DNA from: an uncultured Burkholderiales bacterium
Lineage (GTDB): Bacteria; Pseudomonadota; Gammaproteobacteria; Burkholderiales; Thiobacillaceae
Direction of reading: 5' to 3'
Assembly (NCBI GenBank): GCA_937949525.1
Contig: CALEDT010000010.1
Coordinates: forward strand, 19,077-83,076
DNA length: 64,000 bases
Shown here: positions 34,138 to 42,861 of the stretch, piece by piece
Layout: the number at the start of each line of letters is the position of its first letter
How positions within the stretch are numbered: position 1 is the first letter of the stretch
The notes under the pieces: generated by a model
The model's database searches: none
The model's input: the letters and a program-made list of their open reading frames with translations, nothing else
What the model was told of the DNA's origin: nothing
Made by a program: the position numbers and the translations under genes

Positions 34138-35185
34138 CGATGGCCTTCAGACGTTGCGACACCACTCTATTTAGTCCCGCGTCGACGCTGGCGTCAACCG
34201 CGAGATACCAGAGATCGTCGCGCTCGAAGCGCGCGCATTTGACTGCGTCCTTCTCGGTCATCAGCACGGTGCCCGTCGGCAGTTCCTCCGCGCGATAGAC
34301 GTGATGATCCGGGAACGCATGGGCCGCGAAGCGCAGCCCCAATGCGGAAAGGCGCGCGAAGAACCGCTCCGGGTGGCCGATGCCGGCGATCGCGTTCAGC
34401 CCCTGGGCCGGCAACTCAGCCACGCCGATGACGCGGCCGGGATCGCGCACGTTGACGAAGCGTGTCCCCGCCAGGGTCATGCGGAACAGTGGTCTTCCGG
34501 TCATACCCGCCGGCATGGATGCGGCGTCGCCGTCGCCGTTGAGCACCACCGCATCGACCGTGCGCAGGCGCCGGACCGGCTCCCGCAGCGGCCCGGCCGG
34601 CAACAACCGGCGGTTGCCGAAGCCGCGCGCAGCATCGACCACGACGATCTCGCAGTCGCGCGCCAGCGCATAGTGTTGCAGACCATCATCGGCGAGCAGC
34701 ACGTCCACCTCCGGATGCAGTGCCAGCAGCAGCCGCGCCGCCTCCACGCGGGCGCGGCCGATGCACACCGGGCAGTGCGCGCGTCGGGCCAGCAGCAGGG
34801 GTTCATCACCCACCAACGCGACGTCGCTGTCAGCGCGCACCGGCATGGGCCGCCGTGCACTGCCGCCGTGGCCCCGGCTGATGATGCCCGGCCGATACCC
34901 CGCCTCGCGCAGCCAGTGCGCCAGCAGCAAGGTCAACGGGGTCTTGCCGGTGCCGCCGACCGTGATGTTGCCGACGACGATGACCGGTACCGGCAGGCGC
35001 TCGACGCGCCGCAGGCCGGCCCGATAGGCCCAACGTCGCGCCGCGGCCACGCCGCCATGCAGCCAGGCAAACGGCAACGCCAACAGCGAGGACAGACGGC
35101 AGCCGAACCCGCCGAAACCGTACCAGCAACGTGTCACCGCTGCGGCGAGCCGGCCGACGCGCGTGGACACGGAGGCGTGGCTCAC
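34118..35185 (-). CDS. lpxK: Tetraacyldisaccharide 4'-kinase LpxK
   Basis: A 355-residue lipid A kinase that phosphorylates the 4' position of the disaccharide precursor. An N-terminal hydrophobic helix anchors it at the membrane; the P-loop is [14 protein letters not shown] near residue 70, and DDGLQHY (near 172) is a family hallmark. It acts on the cytoplasmic face of the inner membrane. Gene order exbB-exbD-lpxK-ycaR matches many gammaproteobacteria (with msbA missing here). Confidence 0.95.
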   Translation of the reverse strand: MSHASVSTRVGRLAAAVTRCWYGFGGFGCRLSSLLALPFAWLHGGVAAARRWAYRAGLRRVERLPVPVIVVGNITVGGTGKTPLTLLLAHWLREAGYRPGIISRGHGGSARRPMPVRADSDVALVGDEPLLLARRAHCPVCIGRARVEAARLLLALHPEVDVLLADDGLQHYALARDCEIVVVDAARGFGNRRLLPAGPLREPVRRLRTVDAVVLNGDGDAASMPAGMTGRPLFRMTLAGTRFVNVRDPGRVIGVAELPAQGLNAIAGIGHPERFFARLSALGLRFAAHAFPDHHVYRAEELPTGTVLMTEKDAVKCARFERDDLWYLAVDASVDAGLNRVVSQRLKAIDGPQAA

Positions 35186-35204
35186 CGGGCGCCGGGGAGA
35201 AATG

Positions 35205-35624
35205 TCAATCGGACGGCGTCTGCGTCACGAAGGTCACGCGCGCATAACCGGCGCGGCGCGCCGCATCCATCACGCGGATCACCGACTGGTGCATGGCGCG
35301 CGCATCGGCCTGGATGATCACCACCGGGTCGGGCTGGCCGCCGGCGGCGGCAGTGAGTGCGCCGGCGAGCAGATCGACCCCAGCCCCCGCTGGCAGACGC
35401 GTTTCGTCGATGGCATAACCGCCCTGTTCATCGACCCCCACATGAATCTGCGCCGGCGTGTCCTTGACGCTGTCGCCCTGGGCCTGCGGCAGATTGATCT
35501 GCAACTCGGCGAAGCGCGCGTAGGTGGTGGTCACCACCAGGAAGATCAGCACCACCAGCATGACATCGATCAACGGGATCAGGTTGATCTCGGGTTCATC
35601 GCGACGTGCGCGCGGGAAGATCAT
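35205..35624 (-). CDS. exbD: ExbD/TolR-family biopolymer transport protein
   Basis: A 139-residue protein with one membrane segment after a short N-terminus (EINLIPLIDVMLVVLIFLVV); the aspartate in LIDVML is the proton-path residue. A periplasmic domain follows. With ExbB it forms a proton-driven motor that energises outer-membrane processes via TonB or acts as a TolQR-like pair. It starts 9 nt after exbB. Confidence 0.93.
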   Translation of the reverse strand: MIFPRARRDEPEINLIPLIDVMLVVLIFLVVTTTYARFAELQINLPQAQGDSVKDTPAQIHVGVDEQGGYAIDETRLPAGAGVDLLAGALTAAAGGQPDPVVIIQADARAMHQSVIRVMDAARRAGYARVTFVTQTPSD

Positions 35625-35633
35625 GGCCCGGCC

Positions 35634-36239
35634 CTATTTGCGTTCACCGTGCACGATCTCGACCAGGCGCACGGCCTGCTGCTCCATCTCCACCAGCAGG
35701 TCGTCCACCCGGCCACGGTAGTAGCGATAGAAGATCATGCTGGGGATGGCGACGATCAGACCGAACGCGGTGTTGTACAACGCCACCGAAATACCGTGCG
35801 CGAGCATGGCGGGATTGCCGCCGGTCGGCGACTGCGAGCCGAAGATCTCGACCATGCCGATCACCGTGCCGAGCAGGCCCATGTACGGCGCCAGCGAAGC
35901 GATGGTGCCCAGCGTGAGCAGGTAACGCTCCAGCTCATGCGCCACCACCCGCCCGGTCTCCTGCAGCGACTCCTTCATGACCTCCCGGCTGCTGCCCAGG
36001 TTGCGCACGCCGGCGGCGAGCACCCGCCCGAGCGGCGAACTGGTGGCCAGCGCGCGCAGCAGATCGGGGTTGACGCCGTGCTGGCGCAGGTTGGCCAGAG
36101 TCTGGTCGAGCAGGTTGGCGGGCAGCACGCGCTCCGAGCGCAGGCTGTACATGCGCTCGAGAATGATGGCCAATGCGAGGATGGAGGCGATGATCAACGG
36201 CCAGATCGGCCAGCCGGCGGCTTCGATGAGGGCTAACAC
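35634..36239 (-). CDS. exbB: ExbB/TolQ/MotA-family proton channel protein
   Basis: A 201-residue protein with three membrane segments: IWPLIIASILALAIILERMY near the N-terminus, then TIASLAPYMGLLGTVIGMVE and VALYNTAFGLIVAIPSMIFY. The second holds the conserved family pattern. The likely start is GTG at 36239 (VLALIEAAGWP), giving the usual size; the longer open frame upstream lacks a membrane-protein character. It is divergent from pcnB with about 140 nt between. Confidence 0.92.
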   Translation of the reverse strand: MLALIEAAGWPIWPLIIASILALAIILERMYSLRSERVLPANLLDQTLANLRQHGVNPDLLRALATSSPLGRVLAAGVRNLGSSREVMKESLQETGRVVAHELERYLLTLGTIASLAPYMGLLGTVIGMVEIFGSQSPTGGNPAMLAHGISVALYNTAFGLIVAIPSMIFYRYYRGRVDDLLVEMEQQAVRLVEIVHGERK

Positions 36240-36382
36240 TCCCAGTGATCCTCGTGGTGGACAACAGCATAACTGTAGCCCGCCGGAGGCGGTCGGGGCA
36301 AGCCGAGCCGCTGCCGGCCGGGTGTATACTGCGCCGCTTCGAGGAGCTGTCCCGTCATGTATCCAAGCAGACACCGGCATCC

Positions 36383-37741
36383 ATGATCCGCCGGTTCATC
36401 GACAAGGTATTCCGCCGCAAGGCGAAGTCCGGCCCGCGCATCCTCACGCGCGAGCAGCACGGCATCCCGCGCGATCGCATCCATCCCTGCGCCCTGAAAA
36501 CCACGCGTGCGCTGCGCCAGGCTGGCTACAGCGCCTTCGTGGTCGGCGGCGCCGTGCGTGATCTGCTGCTCGGCCGCGTACCCAAGGATTTCGACGTCGC
36601 CACCGATGCCACCCCGGAACAGGTGCGCGCGGTATTCCGGCGCGCGCGCCTGATCGGCCGCCGTTTCCAGATCGTGCATGTCTATTGCGGCGCCGATGTC
36701 ATCGAAGTCACCACTTTCCGTGCCGCCACGCCGGACGCGGACGAGGGCGAGGAGGATTCGCGCGTCACCGCCGACGATGGCCTGCTGCTGCGCGACAACG
36801 TGTTCGGCACGCAACAGGAGGATGCGGCACGCCGGGATTTCACGGTCAACGCGTTGTACTACGACCCGGACAAGGAGGAGATCTGGGAATGGCACGGCGG
36901 CGTCGAAGATGCCCGTGCCCGCGTGATCCGCATCATCGGCGACCCGACCCAGCGCTTCCGCGAGGATCCGGTGCGCATGCTGCGTGCGGCGCGCTTCGCC
37001 GCCAAGCTGGACTTCCGCATCGATCCGGCCACACGCGCACCGATCGCCGAACTGGCGCCGATGCTGGCGCGCATCCCCATGGCACGGCTGTTCGACGAGA
37101 TGATGAAGCTGCTGCTGTCCGGCCATGCCGAACGCGGCGTGCACCAGTTGCGCGCCGAAGGGCTCCATCGCGGCATCCTGCCCATGCTCGATGCCATCCT
37201 CGACGACCCCGCGCGCCAGCCCTTCCTGCATGCTGCCCTGCACGACACCGACGAGCGCGTGCGCCAGGGACATTCCGCCTCGCCGGCGTTCATGCTCGCC
37301 TGCCTGCTGTGGTTCGACATGAACGAGGCGTGGCGTGCCAACCAGCAGGACGACGGCATGAGCGCGCAAGCCGCGCTGCACGAGGCCATGGACCGGGTGC
37401 TGGAGCGCCAGCGCGACGCCTTGGCGTTTCCGCGCCGCTTCGACGGCACGATCAAGGAAATCTGGGCGCTGCAGGCGCGTTTCGAACAGCGCAGCGGCGC
37501 CCGCCCCTACCGACTGCTGATGCATCCACGCTTTCGCGCCGGCTACGATTTCCTGTTGATCCGGGCGCGCGGCGGCGATGCGCCGCAGGAACTCGCCGAC
37601 TGGTGGACCCGTTTCACCCAGGCCGACGAGGGCGAGCGTGCCGCGATGATCGCGCAGTTCGGCCCCGGCGACGCCAAACGCAAACCGCGCAGGCGCCGGC
37701 GACGCACACCGGCCGCCACCAGCGAGGCCGGGGTTGCCTGA
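36383..37741 (+). CDS. pcnB: Poly(A) polymerase I
   Basis: A 452-residue class II nucleotidyltransferase that adds poly(A) tails to RNA 3' ends, marking them for decay. The catalytic head has VVGGAVRDLLLGRVPKDFDVATDA near residue 50 in part (G-G-x-VRD and DFD). The RRDFTVNALYYDP region and the PcnB-type basic C-terminus (KPRRRRRRTPA) fit poly(A) polymerase better than tRNA CCA-adding enzyme. The start MIRRFIDKVFRRK was chosen over an upstream ATG at 36245. Followed by folK, as in many gammaproteobacteria. Confidence 0.92.
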   Translation: MIRRFIDKVFRRKAKSGPRILTREQHGIPRDRIHPCALKTTRALRQAGYSAFVVGGAVRDLLLGRVPKDFDVATDATPEQVRAVFRRARLIGRRFQIVHVYCGADVIEVTTFRAATPDADEGEEDSRVTADDGLLLRDNVFGTQQEDAARRDFTVNALYYDPDKEEIWEWHGGVEDARARVIRIIGDPTQRFREDPVRMLRAARFAAKLDFRIDPATRAPIAELAPMLARIPMARLFDEMMKLLLSGHAERGVHQLRAEGLHRGILPMLDAILDDPARQPFLHAALHDTDERVRQGHSASPAFMLACLLWFDMNEAWRANQQDDGMSAQAALHEAMDRVLERQRDALAFPRRFDGTIKEIWALQARFEQRSGARPYRLLMHPRFRAGYDFLLIRARGGDAPQELADWWTRFTQADEGERAAMIAQFGPGDAKRKPRRRRRRTPAATSEAGVA

Positions 37742-38255
37742 GGCCACGGCTTTTGTCGCGCTGGGCGCCAATCTCGACCAGCCGGCGGCCCATATCGAAC
37801 GTGCCGCGGACGAACTCGACCGCCTGCCCGGCACGCGTCTACTGCGGCTGTCGTCGCTGTACCGGTCCAAGCCGGTCGGTTATGCCACGCAGCCGGATTT
37901 CATCAATGCCGTCGCCGCGCTGCACACCCGCCTGGCGCCACGCGAACTGCTCGACGCGCTGCTGGCCATCGAACGGCGCCATGGACGCCGGCGCGCGTTC
38001 AAGAATGCGCCGCGCACGCTGGACCTGGACTTGCTGCTGTACGACGACCTGTGTCTGCACGAACCCGGCCTCTGCCTGCCCCATCCGCGCATGAATGAAC
38101 GCGCATTCGTACTGGTGCCGCTGCTGGAGATCGCGCCGGACATCGGCATCCCCGGCCATGGCCTGGCGCGCGACTGCCTGGCACACATCGACATCGACGC
38201 CCTCACCCTCTGGCCGGGCACGCGGCAGGCACCGGGATGTGCGGCCGCCCGTTGA
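37734..38255 (+). CDS. folK: 2-amino-4-hydroxy-6-hydroxymethyldihydropteridine pyrophosphokinase
   Basis: A 173-residue HPPK of folate synthesis, transferring pyrophosphate from ATP to the pterin. Signatures are FVALGANLDQP near the start, then YRSKPVGYATQPDFINAVA and RTLDLDLLLYDD, with LPHPRMNERAFVLVPLLEI after. The start is TTG, overlapping the pcnB stop by 8 nt, which implies coupled translation at reduced rate. Confidence 0.93.
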   Translation: MPEATAFVALGANLDQPAAHIERAADELDRLPGTRLLRLSSLYRSKPVGYATQPDFINAVAALHTRLAPRELLDALLAIERRHGRRRAFKNAPRTLDLDLLLYDDLCLHEPGLCLPHPRMNERAFVLVPLLEIAPDIGIPGHGLARDCLAHIDIDALTLWPGTRQAPGCAAAR

Positions 38256-38277
38256 TGCGCATGGGTATGCTGACAGG

Positions 38278-38451
38278 GTGCCGGAGCGTCATCGTCACAT
38301 CGTCGTCGCGCGCCGGTTTGGCGCCGGCAAGACCACGCTGGCGCGGACCTGCGGCGAGTTCCTCTATCATCACCGGGGCGCGCCGCCGCTGACGGTCGAC
38401 AGCGAGCTGCTCGACTTCGCCGCGCGTCAATTCCTCGATCCCGGAGCGTGA
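38278..38451 (+). pseudogene. Relic of a deoxynucleoside kinase, internally deleted
   Basis: A 57-residue frame from GTG 38278. It begins RHIVVARRFGAGKTTLA, close to the P-loop start of deoxyadenosine/deoxyguanosine kinases, and then jumps to EFLYHHRGAPPLTVDSELLDF, which resembles the region near the C-terminus of the same family. The roughly 130 residues between are gone and the first glycines of the P-loop have changed to Arg-Arg. Many gammaproteobacteria have this kinase exactly between folK and panB. It is probably not functional. Confidence 0.7.
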
Positions 38452-38454
38452 ACC

Positions 38455-39237
38455 ATGTTTCTGCCGCATCTGATGGCCCGCGTGGAAAAAGGCGAAAAGC
38501 TGGCCGCCCTGACCTGTTACGACGCCAGCTTCGCCCGGGTGCTCGCGGACAACGGCATCGACCTGCTGCTGGTGGGCGACTCGCTGGGCATGACCATCCA
38601 GGGCCACGTCACCACGCTGCCGGTGACGCTGGAGCACATGGTCTACCACACCGAGGCGGTGGCGCGCGGCGTCGGCGGCCGCGCATTCATCATGGCCGAT
38701 CTGCCGTTCGGCAGCTATCAGGCCGGCCCGACCGCAGCGTTCAGCGCCGCCGCGCGCCTGCTGGCCGCGGGTGCCAACATGGTCAAGCTGGAAGGTGGCG
38801 CGGTGATGCTCGACACGGTGCGCTTCCTGCACGAGCGCGGCGTTCCCGTATGCGGGCATCTCGGCCTGCTGCCGCAGTCGGTCAATGTCACCGGCTACCG
38901 CGCGCAGGCGCGCGACGTCGCCGCCGCCGAGCGGTTGATGCACGACGCCGAGGCGCTGGCACAGGCCGGCGCCAGCATGCTGGTGCTGGAATCCATCCCG
39001 GCGGTGCTGGCCGACGAGACCACGCAGCGTCTGGCCATTCCCACCATCGGCATCGGGGCCGGACCGCACTGCAACGGCCAGGTGCTGGTGTTGCAGGACA
39101 TGCTCGGCCTCACCGACAAGCCGCCGCGTTTCGCCAAGGACTTCATGGAAGGCGCCTGGAACGTCGCGGCGGCGGTACGCGCCTATGTCGCCGCGGTGAA
39201 GGCGGGCGAGTTTCCCGGACCGGAGCACGGGCTGTAA
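38455..39237 (+). CDS. panB: 3-methyl-2-oxobutanoate hydroxymethyltransferase
   Basis: A 260-residue TIM-barrel enzyme that makes ketopantoate from 2-oxoisovalerate and methylene-THF, the first committed step of pantothenate synthesis. Motifs seen are LTCYDASFARVLADNGID, LLVGDSLGM with Asp as Mg2+ ligand, GGAVMLDTVRFL, and GIGAGPHCNGQVLV. It shares one nucleotide with panC, so the two are coupled. Confidence 0.96.
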   Translation: MFLPHLMARVEKGEKLAALTCYDASFARVLADNGIDLLLVGDSLGMTIQGHVTTLPVTLEHMVYHTEAVARGVGGRAFIMADLPFGSYQAGPTAAFSAAARLLAAGANMVKLEGGAVMLDTVRFLHERGVPVCGHLGLLPQSVNVTGYRAQARDVAAAERLMHDAEALAQAGASMLVLESIPAVLADETTQRLAIPTIGIGAGPHCNGQVLVLQDMLGLTDKPPRFAKDFMEGAWNVAAAVRAYVAAVKAGEFPGPEHGL

Positions 39238-40076
39238 TGCGCCTGATCCATCGCGTCGATGAACTGCGCGCCGCGCTGCGCGACGCGCGCGAATGCGCGC
39301 TGGTGCCGACCATGGGCAATCTGCATGACGGTCATCTCGCCCTGATCGAGCGCGCCCGCCGCCACGGTGCACCGGTGGTGGCGAGCATCTTCGTCAATCC
39401 GCTGCAGTTCGGCGCAGGCGAGGATTTCGAACGCTATCCGCGCACGCTGGCACAGGACTGCGCGCGTCTGGCCGATGCCGGTACCGATATCGTGTTCGCG
39501 CCCGATGTCGGCGAGATGTATCCGGAACCACAGACCTGCGTGGTGCTGCCGCCGCTGGCGGACGAGCTGTGCGGCGCGCATCGGCCCGGCCATTTCCAGG
39601 GCGTGGCCACCGTGGTGCTGAAGCTGTTCAACATGGTGGCGCCGCGTTACGCCGTGTTTGGCAAGAAGGATTACCAGCAGTGCTTCATCCTCAAGGCCAT
39701 GGTGCGCCAGTTCAATCTGCCCATCGAGCTGATCGTCGTGGATACCCAGCGCGCCGAAGACGGTCTGGCGTTGTCGTCGCGCAATGCCTACCTGTCGCCG
39801 GCGCAGCGCGCCGAGGCGCCACGCCTGTATCGGGTACTGCGCGAGGCGGCGGCGCAGCTCGAACGGGGCTGCGATGCGGCCGGCGTCGTTGCCGCGGCCG
39901 AGGCCGAACTGACGGCCCACGGCTGGCAGGTGGATTACGTAGCCGTGCGCGCGCAGGCCGGCTTGCAACCACCGACGCCGGACACGCGGGAACTGGTGGT
40001 GCTGGCCGCGGCGCGGCTGGGCACGACACGGCTGATCGACAACGTCGAGGTGGTGCTGCCGCTTCACGCCGGGTAG
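39237..40076 (+). CDS. panC: Pantothenate synthetase
   Basis: A 279-residue ATP-dependent ligase joining pantoate and beta-alanine. Signatures: [19 protein letters not shown] with the HxGH-like site, [31 protein letters not shown], and [12 protein letters not shown] (a KMSKS-like loop). The ATG overlaps the panB TAA by one base. Standard length. Confidence 0.96.
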   Translation: MRLIHRVDELRAALRDARECALVPTMGNLHDGHLALIERARRHGAPVVASIFVNPLQFGAGEDFERYPRTLAQDCARLADAGTDIVFAPDVGEMYPEPQTCVVLPPLADELCGAHRPGHFQGVATVVLKLFNMVAPRYAVFGKKDYQQCFILKAMVRQFNLPIELIVVDTQRAEDGLALSSRNAYLSPAQRAEAPRLYRVLREAAAQLERGCDAAGVVAAAEAELTAHGWQVDYVAVRAQAGLQPPTPDTRELVVLAAARLGTTRLIDNVEVVLPLHAG

Positions 40077-40121
40077 CCGCCACCCGCGCCCGACGCCCCC
40101 CTCGACGCGGAGCGGAGCGCC

Positions 40122-40148
40122 TTGTGCAGCGCAATACGAGGCTATAAT
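40122..40148 (+). promoter_or_regulatory. panD: Candidate promoter of panD
   Basis: TATAAT (40143-40148) lies 32 nt before the panD start, with TTGTGC (40122-40127) 15 nt upstream of it. The -10 is a perfect match; the spacing is short. This would let panD be expressed apart from panBC, consistent with the 103-nt gap. Confidence 0.5.
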
Positions 40149-40179
40149 CGCCGCCCTCCCGTCGCCCACCGTCCCATCC

Positions 40180-40560
40180 ATGCAACGCACCCTGCTGAAA
40201 TCCAAGCTGCACCGCGTGCGCGTCACCGCCGCCGAGTTGGAGTACGAGGGCTCCTGCGCGATCGACGAGCGCCTGCTGGAAGCCGCCGACATCCGTGAAT
40301 ACGAGCAGATCCATCTGTACAACGTGACCAACGGCGAACGCCTCACCACCTATGCCATCCGTGCGCAGCGAGGCTCCGGCACGATCTCGGTGAATGGCGC
40401 GGCGGCGCGGCGTGCGGCGGTGGGGGACGTGTTGATCATCGCCAGCTACGCAGGGTACGGCGACGTGGAACTGGCCCAGTACACGCCCAAACTGGTGTAC
40501 GTCGACGAGCGCAACCAGGTGCGCCGCATCGGCGCGCATATCGCCGCACAGGCGGCCTGA
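40180..40560 (+). CDS. panD: Aspartate 1-decarboxylase (pyruvoyl enzyme)
   Basis: A 126-residue zymogen that makes beta-alanine for pantothenate. The self-cleavage site Gly24-Ser25 is visible in EYEGSCAID and would give the pyruvoyl group; Lys9 (KSKLHR) and Tyr ([11 protein letters not shown]) are typical. It completes panB-panC-panD. Confidence 0.96.
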   Translation: MQRTLLKSKLHRVRVTAAELEYEGSCAIDERLLEAADIREYEQIHLYNVTNGERLTTYAIRAQRGSGTISVNGAAARRAAVGDVLIIASYAGYGDVELAQYTPKLVYVDERNQVRRIGAHIAAQAA

Positions 40561-40578
40561 TACCGGCGCCACGGGCTT

Positions 40579-41166
40579 TCAGCCGGCCGGCTGCGGCGCG
40601 CCCGCCGCGCCAGTCTCCCAGACCACCCGGCTCCAATCGAAATACGGCCCCGGATCGGTCTTGCGCCCGGGCGCGACGTCGGCGTGTCCGGCAATGTCCA
40701 CCAGCTCCGGGTAGGCCGCGCGCAACGCGGCGATCAAACGGTTCAGGCAGGCGTATTGCGCAGCGGCGAACGGGGTGTGGTCACTGCCTTCGAGTTCCAC
40801 GCCGATGGAGAAATCGTTGCAGCACGCCTGCCCGCGCCAGCTCGACTCGCCGGCGTGCCAGGCGCGTGCCTGGCAGGGTACGAACTGGACCAGATCGCCA
40901 TCGCGGCGGATGAGGAAATGGGCCGAAACGCGCAACTGCGCGATGCCCGCGAAATACGGATGGGCCTGCGCATCCAGCCGGTTGGTGAACAGCGCTTCCA
41001 CCCACGGCCCGCCGAACTCCCCGGGCGGCAGGCTGATGTTGTGGATCACCAGCAGGCGGATGCGCGCATCGGGCGGGCGCGCATCGCAGTTGGGAGAAAC
41101 GACGCGGCGCGCCGGCGTCACCCAGCCTTGCTCATCCAGCGTGAACGTGGCCAGCGTCGATCTCAC
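40579..41166 (-). CDS. ampD: 1,6-anhydro-N-acetylmuramyl-L-alanine amidase AmpD
   Basis: A 195-residue cytosolic zinc amidase for murein recycling. The first zinc histidine is in LLVIHNISLPPG (near residue 42), followed by SAHFLIRRDG, WHAGESSWRGQ, NDFSIGVELEG, and the last ligands in GHADVAPGRKTDPGP. It releases the peptide from anhydromuropeptides and so affects beta-lactamase regulation where ampR/ampC exist. Its start overlaps the stop of the thioredoxin-like gene (ATGA). Confidence 0.95.
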   Translation of the reverse strand: MRSTLATFTLDEQGWVTPARRVVSPNCDARPPDARIRLLVIHNISLPPGEFGGPWVEALFTNRLDAQAHPYFAGIAQLRVSAHFLIRRDGDLVQFVPCQARAWHAGESSWRGQACCNDFSIGVELEGSDHTPFAAAQYACLNRLIAALRAAYPELVDIAGHADVAPGRKTDPGPYFDWSRVVWETGAAGAPQPAG

Positions 41167-41492
41167 GGCTCCTCCTGCGCCGGCAGCGCCAGCGCGCGCG
41201 CGATGGCGGCCTCCAGCGCGGCCGGTGTCACTTCGCAGTCCAGCCGCGCGTGGTAGGCGCCATCGCGGTACAGCAACAGCGTCGGCAGATGGAACACCTC
41301 GAACGCGCGCGCCAACGCCGTGGCGCGCTGCACGTCGACGCAGAACAGCGTGGTACCGGCAGGGGCGCCGGCGGCGAGGTGGCGTTCCACCACCCGACAG
41401 GTGCCGCAGTGCGGACTGGAGAACAACACCAGGGCGATACCCCGGGTGTGCGCCAGTCTTTGGTGGTAGTCGAATTCATCCAGCGCGATCAT
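41163..41492 (-). CDS. Thioredoxin-like protein with CGTC motif
   Basis: A 109-residue thioredoxin-fold protein: SSPHCGTCRVVERHL holds the redox pair and VFHLPTLLLYRDG the cis-proline. There is no signal peptide, so it is cytosolic. The active site differs from the WCGPC of classical thioredoxin. It overlaps ampD at its 3' end and lies 18 nt below pilR's stop, hence the three may be one transcript. Confidence 0.85.
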   Translation of the reverse strand: MIALDEFDYHQRLAHTRGIALVLFSSPHCGTCRVVERHLAAGAPAGTTLFCVDVQRATALARAFEVFHLPTLLLYRDGAYHARLDCEVTPAALEAAIARALALPAQEEP

Positions 41493-41510
41493 CGCCGCAT
41501 CCGTCCACCA

Positions 41511-42848
41511 CTACTCCAGGCCGAGACGTTCCAGACGATAGCGCAGTGACCGGAACGTGATACCCAGCAGGCGCGCGGCGGCGGTCTTGTTGCCGCCGGA
41601 GCGCTCCAGCGCGTCGCGGATGGCGCGTATCTCCACGCGGTCGAGCATCGCTTGCAGGCCGTCACCGACATCGGTCACATAATCCGTATCGGCCTGGCTC
41701 GCCGGCACCAGATTGAGCGCCTCCGGCGTGATCGCGCCGCCATCGGCCAGCGCGAGCCCCCGTTCCAGGATGTTCTCCAGCTCGCGCACGTTGCCGGGGT
41801 AATCGTAGCGGCGCAAGGCCTCCAGTGCCGCCGGACCGAGGTCCGGCGCCGGCACCCGATTGACAGCGGCCAGGCGCACGAGGATGTGGCGCGCGAGCTG
41901 AGGCAGATCCTCCAGACGCTCGCGCAGCGTGGGCATGCGCAGGGCTATGACGTTGAGACGGTAGAACAGGTCACGACGGAAACGGCCGCTGGCCACCAGC
42001 GCCTGCAAATCCTGATGGGACGCACTGATGATGCGCAGATCCACCGGCTCCTCGACGGTGCCACCGACCCGGCGCACACGCTTCTCCTGGATCGCGCGCA
42101 GCAGCTTGACCTGCATCGACAACGGTAGATCCGCGACTTCGTCGAGAAACAACGTACCGCCGCGCGCCGCCTGGAAGACGCCATCGCGTTCGCTATCCGC
42201 CCCGGTGAACGCGCCCTTGCGATAGCCGAAGAACTCGCTTTCCATCAGGTTCTCCGGTATGGCCCCGCAGTTGACGGCGATGAACGGGCCCGTGGCACGC
42301 GGGCTGAGCGCGTGGATCTGACGAGCCGCCACCTCCTTGCCGGTGCCCGTCTCGCCGGTGATCAACACCGGCGCCTGACTGTGTGCCACGCGCTCGATCA
42401 GCGCGCGCACCTGGGTCATCGGCGGCGAATCGCCGACCAGCGGGCGCACCCCGGCAGCCGATGCCGCATCGGGCAGACGCAAAGCGGATCGCACCAGGCT
42501 GCGCACCTTCTCCGGGGTGACCGGCTTCTCGACGTAGTCGAACGCACCGGCCTTCAGCGCCGCCACGGCGTTCTCCGCCGAACCGAACGCGGTGATCACC
42601 GCCACCGGCGTGCGCGGGTGACGCTCGGCGATGTGGCGTACCACGTCCAGGCCCTCACCGTCGGGCAGGCGCATGTCGCACAGGCACAGATCGAAGCTGC
42701 CGGTACGCAGCCGCATCCGCGCTTGCGCCACGCTCAGCGCGCGCTCGCAGTCCAGGCCAAGACGCGACAGGTCGAGTTCCAGCAGATCGAGCAGGTCCGG
42801 CTCGTCATCCACCAGCAGCACGCGCGGGCGTTTCATCGGTATCGTCAT
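41511..42848 (-). CDS. pilR: Sigma54-dependent response regulator PilR
   Basis: A 445-residue NtrC-family protein: receiver domain (about 1-120, LLVDDEPDLLDLLEL with the acidic pair and LCDMRLPDG with the phospho-Asp), AAA+ domain (Walker A GETGTGKE, GAFTGA loop contacting sigma54), and a C-terminal Fis-type helix-turn-helix (GGNKTAAARLLGITFRSLRYR). With the adjacent PilS it usually activates pilA. No pilin gene is in the window. The start follows the pilS stop by 13 nt. Confidence 0.9.
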   Translation of the reverse strand: MTIPMKRPRVLLVDDEPDLLDLLELDLSRLGLDCERALSVAQARMRLRTGSFDLCLCDMRLPDGEGLDVVRHIAERHPRTPVAVITAFGSAENAVAALKAGAFDYVEKPVTPEKVRSLVRSALRLPDAASAAGVRPLVGDSPPMTQVRALIERVAHSQAPVLITGETGTGKEVAARQIHALSPRATGPFIAVNCGAIPENLMESEFFGYRKGAFTGADSERDGVFQAARGGTLFLDEVADLPLSMQVKLLRAIQEKRVRRVGGTVEEPVDLRIISASHQDLQALVASGRFRRDLFYRLNVIALRMPTLRERLEDLPQLARHILVRLAAVNRVPAPDLGPAALEALRRYDYPGNVRELENILERGLALADGGAITPEALNLVPASQADTDYVTDVGDGLQAMLDRVEIRAIRDALERSGGNKTAAARLLGITFRSLRYRLERLGLE

Positions 42849-42861
42849 GACGACAGTGTAG

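Noticed and set aside
38278..38451. Intact small P-loop protein
   Set aside because: The P-loop has lost its first glycines, and the rest matches two distant parts of a kinase; a relic fits better.
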